Origin: Bacteroidota bacterium
GTDB taxonomy: Bacteria; Bacteroidota; Bacteroidia; Bacteroidales; P3
NCBI GenBank assembly: GCA_017860255.1
Contig: JAFNAR010000005.1
Span: forward strand, 18,808-82,807
Reading direction: 5' to 3'
Length of the DNA stretch: 64,000 bases
Each line of letters opens with the position of its first letter. Position 1 is the first letter of the stretch. Position numbers and translations under genes: made by a program. Positions 55,903-64,000 of the stretch are shown here, in pieces. The notes below the pieces were generated by a model that made no database searches, had not been told where the DNA came from, and saw only the letters and a list, made by a program, of their open reading frames with translations.

Positions 55903-57051
55903 ATGACAAAGAAAAAGAAAATAATAATAATTTCAGCAAGTATAATAGTTATTATAATTGCGTTGTCTTTGATATTTTCTCCAAAGAAAAAAAATCTAAT
56001 ATCCCTTGAAAAGAAAATGGTGATTAAAGAAAATATAAGCACCTTAATAACTGCAACAGGAACAGTTAAGCCAATCAATCAAGTGGAGGTTGGAACGCAG
56101 GTTTCAGGAATTATTAAGAAGCTATATGTGGACTTTAATTCTGTGGTTAAGAAAGGTCAGCTATTGGCAGAGATTGATAAGGAAATGTTGGATAATGAAC
56201 TTAAAGCAATGAAGTCTAACCTTGATGCTTCAAAGATTGAGTTTGAATTTCAAAAACTGAATTATAATCGTCAAAAAGAGTTACACTCTAAGCAATTGAT
56301 TAGTGATGCTGAGTTTGAACAGGCAAAATATAATTACGATAAGTCTAAGACAAGTTATGAAATGGCTCAATCCAACTACACCAAGGTAAAAACCAATTTG
56401 GCTTATGCCACAATTTATTCTCCAATTGATGGTGTGGTTTTAAAACGTGCTGTTGAAGAAGGACAAACAGTTGCTGCAAGTTTCAATACTCCAACCTTGT
56501 TCACAATTGCTCAGGATTTATCTAAAATGCAAATTGTTGCAAGTGTTGATGAAGCAGATATAGGAGAAATTAAAGAAGGACAAAAGGTTGAGTTTTCAGT
56601 TGATGCTTATCCAGATGAAGTTTTCCAAGGTAAGGTTCAACAAGTTCGTTTAAATGCAACCACTACAACAAATGTTGTTACCTATGAAGTTATTATTGAT
56701 GCACCAAATGATGATTTTAAACTTAAACCTGGATTAACAGCAAGTGTGAATATATTTACAAATGAAAAAATTAATGTGTTATCAATACCTTCAAAAGCTT
56801 TAAGCTTTAAGCCTGACCAATCTTTATTGGGTAAAAAATGGATAATTAAAGAACCAAAGGATAAGAAAAAGAAATTTGTGTGGGTGGCAATAGGAGATAC
56901 ATTAAAAACAAAAGAGGTTAAAATTGGTATAAATAATGGATCAAAGGCAGAGATTATTGGTGGATTGAAAGAGAAAGAAGAAATTGTTGTAGGTACAATT
57001 GATAACTCAATATTAAAGAAAGAAGGTTCAATGTTTGGACCAAGACATTAA
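55903..57051 (+). CDS. MacA-like periplasmic adaptor (HlyD/RND family)
   Basis: The 382-residue protein has one N-terminal membrane anchor (IIIISASIIVIIIALSLIF), then the lipoyl half VGTQVSGIIKKLYVDFNSVVKKGQ and an alpha-hairpin. The second lipoyl half is TNLAYATIYSPIDGVVLKRAVEEGQTV (seen as YSPIDGVVLKRAVEEGQ), and beta-barrel and membrane-proximal domains complete it. It bridges the ABC transporter and the TolC duct in a tripartite exporter. Confidence 0.92.
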   Translation: MTKKKKIIIISASIIVIIIALSLIFSPKKKNLISLEKKMVIKENISTLITATGTVKPINQVEVGTQVSGIIKKLYVDFNSVVKKGQLLAEIDKEMLDNELKAMKSNLDASKIEFEFQKLNYNRQKELHSKQLISDAEFEQAKYNYDKSKTSYEMAQSNYTKVKTNLAYATIYSPIDGVVLKRAVEEGQTVAASFNTPTLFTIAQDLSKMQIVASVDEADIGEIKEGQKVEFSVDAYPDEVFQGKVQQVRLNATTTTNVVTYEVIIDAPNDDFKLKPGLTASVNIFTNEKINVLSIPSKALSFKPDQSLLGKKWIIKEPKDKKKKFVWVAIGDTLKTKEVKIGINNGSKAEIIGGLKEKEEIVVGTIDNSILKKEGSMFGPRH

Positions 57052-57057
57052 TAAAGT

Positions 57058-57798
57058 ATGAGTAATAAGATTATTGAAATTAAAGATCTTAAAAGAGATT
57101 TTCAAGTAGGAGAGGAAACTGTTCATGCTTTGAGAGGAGTTAGCTTTTCTGTTCAAGAAGGAGAGTTTGTTACAATTATGGGAACATCGGGAAGTGGCAA
57201 GTCAACTCTTTTAAATCTTTTAGGATGTCTTGATACTCCAACAGATGGAGAATATTTTTTGGATGGAAAGCCAGTTGCAAAGATGAGTAAGAACGAAAGA
57301 GCAATATACAGAAATAGAAAAATTGGTTTTGTTTTTCAATCCTACAATTTATTACCCAAAACAACTGCTTTGGAAAATGTTGAGTTACCTCTGCTTTACA
57401 ATTCAGAATATTCAGCTGCACAAAGAAAAGAAAAAGCTAAAAAAGCATTAATTGATGTTGGTTTGGAGGATAGAATGTATCACAAATCACAACAAATGTC
57501 AGGTGGTCAGCAGCAAAGAGTTGCCATAGCCAGAGCTTTGGTTAATGACCCTGTTATGATTTTGGCAGATGAAGCAACAGGTAATTTAGATTCAAGAACA
57601 TCCTACGAAATACTTACCCTTATGCAAGAATTACATTCAAAAGGTAGAACAATAATCTTTGTAACACATAACCCTGAAATTTCAGAGTTCAGTTCAAGAA
57701 ACATTGTTCTTAGAGATGGAAGAATTATTGAGGATAAGCTTAATGAAAACGTAAAAAGAGCAAAACAAATGTTGGATTCATTGCCAAAAGAAGATTAA
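57058..57798 (+). CDS. ABC exporter ATP-binding protein (MacB/LolD type)
   Basis: The 246-residue ATPase has Walker A GTSGSGKST (42-50), the Q loop VFQSYNLLPKTTALENVELP, signature MSGGQQQRVAIARAL, Walker B MILADEATGNLDS and the switch His in FVTHNPE. In this family the ATPase and permease are separate proteins, unlike fused E. coli MacB. It starts 6 bp after the adaptor gene. Confidence 0.94.
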   Translation: MSNKIIEIKDLKRDFQVGEETVHALRGVSFSVQEGEFVTIMGTSGSGKSTLLNLLGCLDTPTDGEYFLDGKPVAKMSKNERAIYRNRKIGFVFQSYNLLPKTTALENVELPLLYNSEYSAAQRKEKAKKALIDVGLEDRMYHKSQQMSGGQQQRVAIARALVNDPVMILADEATGNLDSRTSYEILTLMQELHSKGRTIIFVTHNPEISEFSSRNIVLRDGRIIEDKLNENVKRAKQMLDSLPKED

Positions 57799-57800
57799 TT

Positions 57801-59018
57801 ATGAATTTGAATAATTTAATATCAATTGCTTTAAGGGCATTGATGAATAATAAAATGAGAGGTTTCCTGACCATGCTTGGGATAATCATAGGAGTATCTT
57901 CTGTAATCATTATGCTTGCCATTGGTGAAGGTTCCAAACAAAGCATTACAGGAGAAATATCTGATATGGGTTCCAATATGATTATGATTCAACCAAACTT
58001 TAATAGGGAAGGAGTTTCAAAAGGAGCCTCTGTAATGGAAAGCTTAAAGATAAAAGACTATAAGGATATTGAAATGGAGTGTCAATATCTCTCAGGAGTA
58101 TCTCCTTATGTTACTGCAAGTGGTCAATTGATCTATGGCTCAAATAATCATCCAATTAGAGTGGAAGGAGGTAATGAGGATTACTTGGATATTAGAAAAT
58201 ACAAAATTCAAGATGGAGTTGGTTTTTCAGAATCGGATATAAAAAACTCTGCAAAAGTATGTATTGTGGGGAAAACAGTTGTTGAGAAGTTATTTACCAA
58301 TGGTGAAGACCCAATTGGTAAGATAATTAGATATAACAGTATTCCATTTCAAATTATTGGAGTATTAAAATCAAAGGGTTCAAGCACTTTTGGACAAGAT
58401 CAGGATGATGTTTTGTTAGCACCCTACACCACAGTTCAAAAACGTATTGTTGCCATAGATCACCTTCACGCAATTTTTGCTTCATCTCTCAGTGAAGAAT
58501 ATTCAACAAGAGCAATGAATGAAATAACTGATGTTTTAAAAAGAAATCATAAGTCAGAAGAAGGTAAAGAGCCAGATTTTTATGTAGAATCACAGGAACA
58601 AATTCTTGATCAAATAAAAACCATAACAACTTTCATAACAACACTTTTAGGCTCCATTGCAGGAATATCATTGCTTGTTGGAGGTATTGGTATTATGAAT
58701 ATTATGTATGTTTCAGTTACCGAAAGAACAAAAGAAATTGGTTTAAGAATGTCAGTTGGAGCAAGGGGTAGGGATATACTTGCTCAGTTTTTGGTTGAAG
58801 CGATAATATTAAGCATAACAGGTGGACTTATTGGAATTTTATTTGGTTCAGGAGTTTCTTTCATCATTAGATTAGCCTCAGGATGGGCAGTAACGGTATC
58901 AACATTTTCTGTTTTACTTTCCTTTGCAGTATGTACCATAACAGGAATTTTCTTTGGATGGTATCCAGCCAAAAAAGCCGCCAACCTTGACCCGATTGAA
59001 GCTATACGTTACGAATAG
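57801..59018 (+). CDS. MacB-like ABC permease
   Basis: The 405-residue protein has the four-helix MacB/FtsX layout: TM1 (MRGFLTMLGIIIGVSSVIIMLAIGEG), a large periplasmic domain (about 50-270), and three C-terminal helices. The SVTERTKEIGLRMSVGARGRDI loop couples to the ATPase, and the protein ends with PAKKAANLDPIEAIRYE. It powers mechanotransmission-type export through the adaptor and TolC protein. The substrate could be a peptide, lipid or drug. It ends the operon. Confidence 0.93.
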   Translation: MNLNNLISIALRALMNNKMRGFLTMLGIIIGVSSVIIMLAIGEGSKQSITGEISDMGSNMIMIQPNFNREGVSKGASVMESLKIKDYKDIEMECQYLSGVSPYVTASGQLIYGSNNHPIRVEGGNEDYLDIRKYKIQDGVGFSESDIKNSAKVCIVGKTVVEKLFTNGEDPIGKIIRYNSIPFQIIGVLKSKGSSTFGQDQDDVLLAPYTTVQKRIVAIDHLHAIFASSLSEEYSTRAMNEITDVLKRNHKSEEGKEPDFYVESQEQILDQIKTITTFITTLLGSIAGISLLVGGIGIMNIMYVSVTERTKEIGLRMSVGARGRDILAQFLVEAIILSITGGLIGILFGSGVSFIIRLASGWAVTVSTFSVLLSFAVCTITGIFFGWYPAKKAANLDPIEAIRYE

Positions 59019-59029
59019 GTTTTTCTTAC

Positions 59030-59195
59030 TTACTTTTTTCTTGATACAAAAGAAACAAAAAATCAAGACTGTTCACAAATAAGCTAAAAATAGAAGCTTT
59101 GAACTAAAAGTTTATAAACTCGCTTCGCTCAAACATATAAACTTTCTTAACGTTAAATACTCCAATTTTCTTCACGCTTATTTGTAAAAGGTCGG
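59030..59195. repeat. ~165-bp hairpin-forming intergenic repeat, copy 2
   Basis: It shares the order of elements with copies 1 and 3: CTTGAT ... ATCAAG, then outer arms CAAATAAGC / GCTTATTTG, inner arms AAAGTTTATA / TATAAACTTT, and an end AAAAGGTCGG. The outer arms differ from copy 1 on both sides in a way that keeps pairing. It begins 12 bp after the permease stop. Confidence 0.87.
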
Positions 59196-59368
59196 GGTTA
59201 GTTAATGGTTAGTTTTAGGTTTTAGTTTTTAATTTGTAAATTAGTTTTGTTCTAAAATTCAAAAGCTCAATCAAAAATTGAAAAGGATAAATTTTTTTCT
59301 GAAATTCTAAATTGAGATATTTTTAATTGTTTTTTTAAAAATCAATTGATATTATGAAATTATTTCTT

Positions 59369-59376
59369 TACTTTTG
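59369..59376 (+). promoter_or_regulatory. -7 promoter element TACTTTTG for DUF4139 paralogue 2
   Basis: TACTTTTG matches TAnnTTTG, 32 bp before the ATG at 59409. It supports that ATG over the TTG at 59397. Confidence 0.65.
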
Positions 59377-59408
59377 CAGGTAAATAACAATATTAATTGA
59401 TTGATAAC

Positions 59409-61094
59409 ATGAAAAGAACTATTTTCTTGATTTGCGTATCTTTATTCTTAGACATTAATCTTAATGCACAAGACACCAATAAAGTATATGCCAAAATAAA
59501 TAAGGTAACTATCTATAACTCACAAGCACAAATAGGAAAAAGTATCGAAGTCTCGTTAAAAAAAGGCTTTAATGAATTTGTTCTTGCAGGTAATTCCTAC
59601 AAATTAGAAAATCAAAGCATTCAATTTAATAATTCAAATGACTTTATGATTATGGAGTTTTCTCCCTATTCACAAGTTGTTAGAGCCGATAAAGTAGCAG
59701 AAGAAAAATTATCAGAAGCAAGCAGAAAAAGGGTAAAAATACTTAAAGACTCAATTGAGTTGCTTGTTTATAAAACAACAGAGGTAAATAATTCTCTTTC
59801 AGCATTAGATAAGGAAAAAAGAGCATTAGAAAATATGAAAATAATTTCAATTCCAAATGAAATTGATTCAGTTGGAAAAATGAAAGATGGATTAAATTAT
59901 TTTCATGATAAAATGATTGAAGTCAATGCAATGATTCAAAAGAAAGAAAAAGAAAGAGAAGCATTAAATAAACAAATTGATATTGAAAGGTCAAACCTTA
60001 ATCTTATACTGCAAAATAATAATCAAGACGATAACTTAAACAAGACAGAAACCTATATTAAAGTAAATCTTTATTGCGAACAACCTATTAAAAAAGCAAA
60101 ATTAGAATATTCATATATGGTATATGGAATAGAATGGGAAGCATATTATGATATTAAATTCACAACCAATAAAGATTCAGTTGATCTAATAATCAAAGCC
60201 AATTTAAAACAAAATACCCAGGAAGAATGGGAAGATGTTAAACTGGTATTCTCAACCGAAGAACCAAATAATTTAGGACAAGTATCAGAAATAGAATCAG
60301 AATACTTTATAGTTAAACCAAGAAACTATAATTCATCCAATTATTCTCAAAGCAAATCAAAAACCTCACAAGTAGAATCAAGTTCAGTAACTTATGTGAA
60401 TGGAGTAGCTAAGAAAGAATCTGGAAATAGTTCCGAATCAACAGAATCTAACTCTTCTAATAATACAGAATTTTCAAAAAGTATGATAGGTAAAGAATAC
60501 CAAGTACCTATGAATTATTCAATTAAAAATAATGATAATCCAAAGATAATACCATTAGAATCTATGAGTACAAAGATTAGTTATAAGTATTCAACCATCC
60601 CAAAGAAGGATAGAATTGTATATCTTTCAGCACTATTACCTGATTGGGAAGAATTGGAACTCATGGAAGCTGTGGCTAAGATTTATGTTGATAATAACTT
60701 TGTTAGTGAAACATGGATTAATCCACAACAAACCAAAGACACTCTTTCAATACCAGTTGGAAAAGAAAAAAGAATTGCAGTAAACAGAAAATCATCAAAA
60801 ACAAAACCTGAAAAGATAGGAATGATGGGCAATAATGCAGAAGTTGTATATACAATTACTTTGGATGTTAAGAATAACACACAAAAGAATATAGATATAG
60901 ATCTTCAAGACCAGATTCCTTTATCCAATACAGAGGTAATAACAATAACACCAATTGATAAGGCAAATGCAAAATATGATGAAAAGACAGGAAAGCTTAG
61001 CTGGGATTTGTCATTAAAGGCATTAGAATCAAAAACCATTACATTCACCTATTCAGTACGCTATCCAAGATTGGCTGAAATAATATTGAACTAA
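59409..61094 (+). CDS. DUF4139 exported protein, paralogue 2
   Basis: From the ATG at 59409 the protein has 561 residues with a signal peptide ending NLNAQ. The domain order equals paralogue 1: a DUF4140-like start (INKVTIYNSQAQIGKSIEVS), a coiled-coil hairpin, DUF4139 strands (WEAYYDIKFTTNKDS ... EEWEDVKLVFSTEEPNN), a variable loop, then IGKEYQVPMNYSIKNNDNPK to the end. The loop here is a low-complexity Ser/Asn/Glu linker (about 300-355). The next paralogue starts 15 bp downstream, so they form an operon. Confidence 0.82.
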   Translation: MKRTIFLICVSLFLDINLNAQDTNKVYAKINKVTIYNSQAQIGKSIEVSLKKGFNEFVLAGNSYKLENQSIQFNNSNDFMIMEFSPYSQVVRADKVAEEKLSEASRKRVKILKDSIELLVYKTTEVNNSLSALDKEKRALENMKIISIPNEIDSVGKMKDGLNYFHDKMIEVNAMIQKKEKEREALNKQIDIERSNLNLILQNNNQDDNLNKTETYIKVNLYCEQPIKKAKLEYSYMVYGIEWEAYYDIKFTTNKDSVDLIIKANLKQNTQEEWEDVKLVFSTEEPNNLGQVSEIESEYFIVKPRNYNSSNYSQSKSKTSQVESSSVTYVNGVAKKESGNSSESTESNSSNNTEFSKSMIGKEYQVPMNYSIKNNDNPKIIPLESMSTKISYKYSTIPKKDRIVYLSALLPDWEELELMEAVAKIYVDNNFVSETWINPQQTKDTLSIPVGKEKRIAVNRKSSKTKPEKIGMMGNNAEVVYTITLDVKNNTQKNIDIDLQDQIPLSNTEVITITPIDKANAKYDEKTGKLSWDLSLKALESKTITFTYSVRYPRLAEIILN

Positions 61095-61109
61095 AAAAAC
61101 GAGAAAGTC

Positions 61110-63227
61110 ATGAAAAAGAATATAATATTTGTTTGTCTTATTTATTTATTAAGCATTACAATCAATGCACAAGACACCAATAAGGTTTACGCAAAAATTA
61201 GTAAAGTAACCATATATAAAACACAAGCTCAAATTGAAAAGAGTGTTGAATTATCATTAAAAAAGGGATTCAATGAATTTATCCTTGCAGGTAATACAGA
61301 TAAATTGGAAACCAAAAGTATTCAATTTAATAATTCAGATGAGTTTATGATAATGGAATTTTCTCCATATTCACAGGTAGTTAGAGCCGATAAAGTAGCA
61401 GAAGAAAAACTATCAGAAGAAAGCAGAAAAAGAGTAAAAATACTTAAAGACTCAATAGAATTGCTTAATTATAAGCATACAGAAGTGTGGAACCTTATTT
61501 CAACATTGAAAAAGGAGAAAAAATCATTGGAAAAAATGAAAGTAATTTCAAATACATCTCAAATAGATACAGTATCAAAAATAAAAGAAGGTTTAAATTA
61601 TTTCCGTGAAAAGATTACTCAGGTCAATTCAATACTTCAATACAAAGAAAAAGAATTAGAGTATATAAATAAGATAATTGAAATTACAGAAGCAAATCTT
61701 AATATAATACTTCAAGGAGATAGTCAAGATGATAATTTGAATAAAACAGAAACCTATATAAAAGTAAACCTCTATTGTGAAAAGCCAGTAAAGAAAGCAA
61801 ATTTAGTATATAATTATATGGCAGGAGAAATCCAATGGGATCCATTCTACGATATAAAATTCACAACCAATAAAGACTCAGCAGAACTAACCCTTAAAGC
61901 CAACCTCAAACAATATACAAATGAAGATTGGGAAGATGTAAAACTAATATTCTCAACCGAAGAACCCAATAATCAAGGACAAATAGCAAAGATAGAACCA
62001 GAATATTACTCTATAAAACCAAGAAACTATCAATCAACACAAACCTCAAACACATCAAATAAAGCATCACAAACCCAATCCACCTCTCAACAAGGAACAT
62101 ATACAAACACTCAACCACAATCACAACCAAGAAAATTAGAAGGAAATCCAAAAGTAGGTACATTAGTGGGAACAATAACAGATGAGAAAACCAATGAACC
62201 AATGCCATTTGTAAATGTTATAGTGCAAAGAGAAGGACAACAAAAAGGAGGAGCACAAACAGATATGGATGGCAATTACCAAATACAACCCTTAGATGCA
62301 GGATATTATGAAATAGTAGCAAGTTTCGTAGGCTATAAAAAGGCTAAAAAGGAAGAAGTATATGTAAGTCCAACAGGATATTCTATGAATGGAGATATAG
62401 CACTTGATCCAAGTTCACAAATGCTTGATGAGGTAGTAATTGAAGCCTATGCAGTGCCATTAATAGAGGTAGGAACACCAGAATTAGGCACAAGAATATC
62501 AATGGATAATGACCTGAACTTTACCTATCCATATTCATCTAATAAAGACGATAAAACAAAAAAACAACCATCAGATTTAATTAATGATATACCAGAGCAA
62601 ACAACACAAAGAAGCATAATAGGGAAAGAATATCAAGTTGCAATGAACTATACCATAAAGGATAATGATAATGCAAAGATAATCCCATTGGAAACAATGA
62701 CAACCAATATTAATTATAAGTATTATTCAGTACCAAAAAATGAAAAAGTGGTTTACTTGTCAGCACTAATGCCAAATTGGGAAGACTTAGAACTAATGGA
62801 TGCAGCAGCAAAGATATATGTAGATAATAATTATGTAAGTCAAACATGGATAAATCCACTGCAAACCAATGACTCATTATCAATACCAATAGGAAAAGAA
62901 AAAAGAATAGTAGTAAATAGAAAACTAACCAAATCACAACCACAAAAGATAGGAATAATGGGAAATAGTAGTGAAGTAGTATATACAATAACCCTTAATA
63001 TAAAGAACAATACCCAAAATAATGTAAATGTTGATATTAAAGACCAAATTCCACTTTCAGAAACAGAATCAATAACAATTACACCAATTGATAAGGCAAA
63101 TGCAAAATACGATGAAAAGACAGGAAAACTAAATTGGGATTTATCATTCAAAGCATTAGAAGCAAAAACCATTACTTTTACTTATTCTGTTCGTTATCCA
63201 AAAGATAAAGAAATAATCATAAAATAA
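61110..63227 (+). CDS. DUF4139 exported protein, paralogue 3, with inserted CarboxypepD_reg-like domain
   Basis: The 705-residue protein has a signal peptide ending INAQ and the same core as paralogue 2, to which it is very similar. At the variable loop it carries a Gln/Ser/Thr linker (303-345) and a complete carboxypeptidase regulatory-like domain (about 349-440; GTLVGTITDEKTNEPMPFVN, AQTDMDGNYQIQPLDAGYYE). LDEVVIEAY (439-447), the wording usually found at the passage to a TonB plug, comes next. The DUF4139 domain resumes at IGKEYQVAMNYTIK (504). The insertion leaves the core intact, which suggests a surface loop. Its function is unknown. Confidence 0.85.
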   Translation: MKKNIIFVCLIYLLSITINAQDTNKVYAKISKVTIYKTQAQIEKSVELSLKKGFNEFILAGNTDKLETKSIQFNNSDEFMIMEFSPYSQVVRADKVAEEKLSEESRKRVKILKDSIELLNYKHTEVWNLISTLKKEKKSLEKMKVISNTSQIDTVSKIKEGLNYFREKITQVNSILQYKEKELEYINKIIEITEANLNIILQGDSQDDNLNKTETYIKVNLYCEKPVKKANLVYNYMAGEIQWDPFYDIKFTTNKDSAELTLKANLKQYTNEDWEDVKLIFSTEEPNNQGQIAKIEPEYYSIKPRNYQSTQTSNTSNKASQTQSTSQQGTYTNTQPQSQPRKLEGNPKVGTLVGTITDEKTNEPMPFVNVIVQREGQQKGGAQTDMDGNYQIQPLDAGYYEIVASFVGYKKAKKEEVYVSPTGYSMNGDIALDPSSQMLDEVVIEAYAVPLIEVGTPELGTRISMDNDLNFTYPYSSNKDDKTKKQPSDLINDIPEQTTQRSIIGKEYQVAMNYTIKDNDNAKIIPLETMTTNINYKYYSVPKNEKVVYLSALMPNWEDLELMDAAAKIYVDNNYVSQTWINPLQTNDSLSIPIGKEKRIVVNRKLTKSQPQKIGIMGNSSEVVYTITLNIKNNTQNNVNVDIKDQIPLSETESITITPIDKANAKYDEKTGKLNWDLSFKALEAKTITFTYSVRYPKDKEIIIK

Positions 63228-63373
63228 CAGGGAATTTAGCTTATTGTTTTTTTATGTCTATATTCTTAAAATAAGCTCTGTATTAATTAATTGTGATTAT
63301 TTTATCTACTTTGTAGTGTTACAAAGCAAAGAAATACTGTAAAAAGGGAAATAATAAAACATTTCTCAAAAAA

Positions 63374-63604
63374 AGTCAATCATAGTTAAAAATATATCAA
63401 GGATAAATAAAAATATAAGGGACATATTTTTACAAAAGTCAATCATAATTTAATTTATGGTTGACTTTTTTTTAATTTATTCTTTAAAATAACTCTTTGT
63501 TTTATTTTACTGAAACGCTGTTTTAATTTTTTCTTTCTTCGTTTCAGTAAATTCTTTCTTCGTTTTAATTTACTGAAATAAGGTTTTGTTTTCTTACTTA
63601 CTTT
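63374..63604. repeat. 21-bp phased word/linker array, copy F (longest)
   Basis: About eleven units follow in exact 21-bp phase. The first block has words AGTCAATCA, TATCAAGGA, TAAGGGACA, AGTCAATCA and TGGTTGACT (near reverse complement of AGTCAATCA). After a phase-keeping AT-rich stretch a second block has AACTCTTTG, GAAACGCTG, CTTTCTTCG, CTTTCTTCG and GAAATAAGG with linkers TTTTATTTTACT, TTTTAATTTTTT, TTTCAGTAAATT and TTTTAATTTACT. It lies 147 bp after the last DUF4139 gene. Confidence 0.88.
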
Positions 63605-63639
63605 TATCTTAATACAAAGAAACTAAATCTTTTGTTATT

Positions 63640-63806
63640 TACTTTTTTCTTGATAAAAAAGTAACAAAAAATCAAGACTGTTCACAAATAAGCTAAAAAT
63701 TGAAGCTTTTCACTAAAAGTTTATAAACTCGCTGTGCTCAAACATATAAACTTTCTTAACGTTCAAAACTTCAATTTTCTTAACGCTTATTTGTAAAAGG
63801 TCAGTT
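63640..63806. repeat. ~165-bp hairpin-forming intergenic repeat, copy 3
   Basis: It has the same elements as copy 2, with the longest pairing of the three: AAAATTGAAG / CTTCAATTTT between the outer (CAAATAAGC / GCTTATTTG) and inner (AAAGTTTATA / TATAAACTTT) arms. A partial copy of its first part (TTACTTTTATCTTAATACAAAG) stands just before it at 63598-63640. Copies 2 and 3 are direct repeats flanking the tandem DUF4139 genes. Confidence 0.87.
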
Positions 63807-63991
63807 TTAGTTAATGGCAATTTTTTACTTTTACTTTTTTAAATTAGTTCTATTCTAAATAAAACTCTTAACTTTGGCTTTGGAAATAATAATTAAGTGT
63901 GGGATTTGTAATCATGAGCGGTAGGAAGATTTTATAATTATTTAACACATTGAAATACAATAATATGCTTGCGTATATCAGGTAATTATTG

Positions 63992-63999
63992 TAACTTTG
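63992..63999 (+). promoter_or_regulatory. -7 promoter element TAACTTTG at the window end
   Basis: TAACTTTG matches TAnnTTTG and probably serves a gene beyond the window. Positions 63807-63991 hold no gene that I can see. Confidence 0.45.
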
Positions 64000-64000
64000 T

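Noticed and set aside
17691..63604. 21-bp arrays as CRISPR arrays
   Set aside because: There is no constant repeat of 24-40 bp separated by unique spacers of similar size. The constant part is only a 12-nt linker, words are reused, and no cas genes are present.

Overview
The window comes from an AT-rich member of the Bacteroidota, probably class Bacteroidia. The evidence is internal: many gene starts follow the phylum-specific -7 promoter element TAnnTTTG, and there are Por/type IX secretion sorting domains, a GldH-type gliding lipoprotein, TonB receptors with a carboxypeptidase-like N-terminal domain, an RprY-type response regulator, and few Shine-Dalgarno sequences. No rRNA or CRISPR array is present. 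One tRNA, tRNA-Leu(GAG), was found.

Layout. Positions 1-8.0 kb hold an envelope protein cut by the window edge, purC, gldH, uvrC, small membrane and outer-membrane proteins, a LuxC-type acyl-CoA reductase and a secreted protein of unknown role. Positions 8.0-17.5 kb are a defence island: a C5 cytosine methyltransferase, a GHKL (MutL/Hsp90-like) ATPase, a Z1 helicase-like ATPase, a PD-(D/E)XK protein and an AIPR protein in one tightly packed minus-strand operon, with a convergent Vsr nicking endonuclease. The next 1.2 kb is mobile-element debris: 9-bp iteron-like words and the tail of a DUF3874/VirE-type gene cut off beside a structured repeat. Positions 18.7-21.5 kb carry a TonB receptor and a small metal-binding protein. 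Positions 21.5-26.4 kb hold TPR proteins and a tRNA-modification group (tsaC, tsaB, trmB) around the tRNA. Positions 26.5-34.5 kb carry an MFS exporter, a lone methylmalonyl-CoA mutase small subunit, an RprY-like regulator without its phospho-acceptor aspartate, lepB and a C-terminal processing protease. Positions 34.9-41.6 kb hold secreted T9SS cargo, one of them frameshifted, a metallophosphoesterase lipoprotein and a YgiQ radical SAM protein. Positions 41.9-52.3 kb are mostly housekeeping (hutH, ruvB, a universal stress protein, a SPOR protein, an M20 dipeptidase, a GT-C-like membrane protein, valS). Positions 52.4-63.2 kb carry three DUF4139 paralogues around a TolC/MacA/MacB-type exporter operon.

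Two structures are not explained by genes. (1) Six intergenic regions contain arrays with an exact or nearly exact 21-bp period, each unit being a 9-nt word plus a 12-nt AT-rich linker. The words change between blocks and sometimes appear as their own reverse complement at the same phase. (2) A ~155-165 bp repeat predicted to fold into a long hairpin occurs three times (18.4, 59.1 and 63.7 kb). One copy abuts the mobile-gene fragment, and two flank the tandem DUF4139 pair as direct repeats.

All functional names rest on reading motifs and recalling families. No database search was run.
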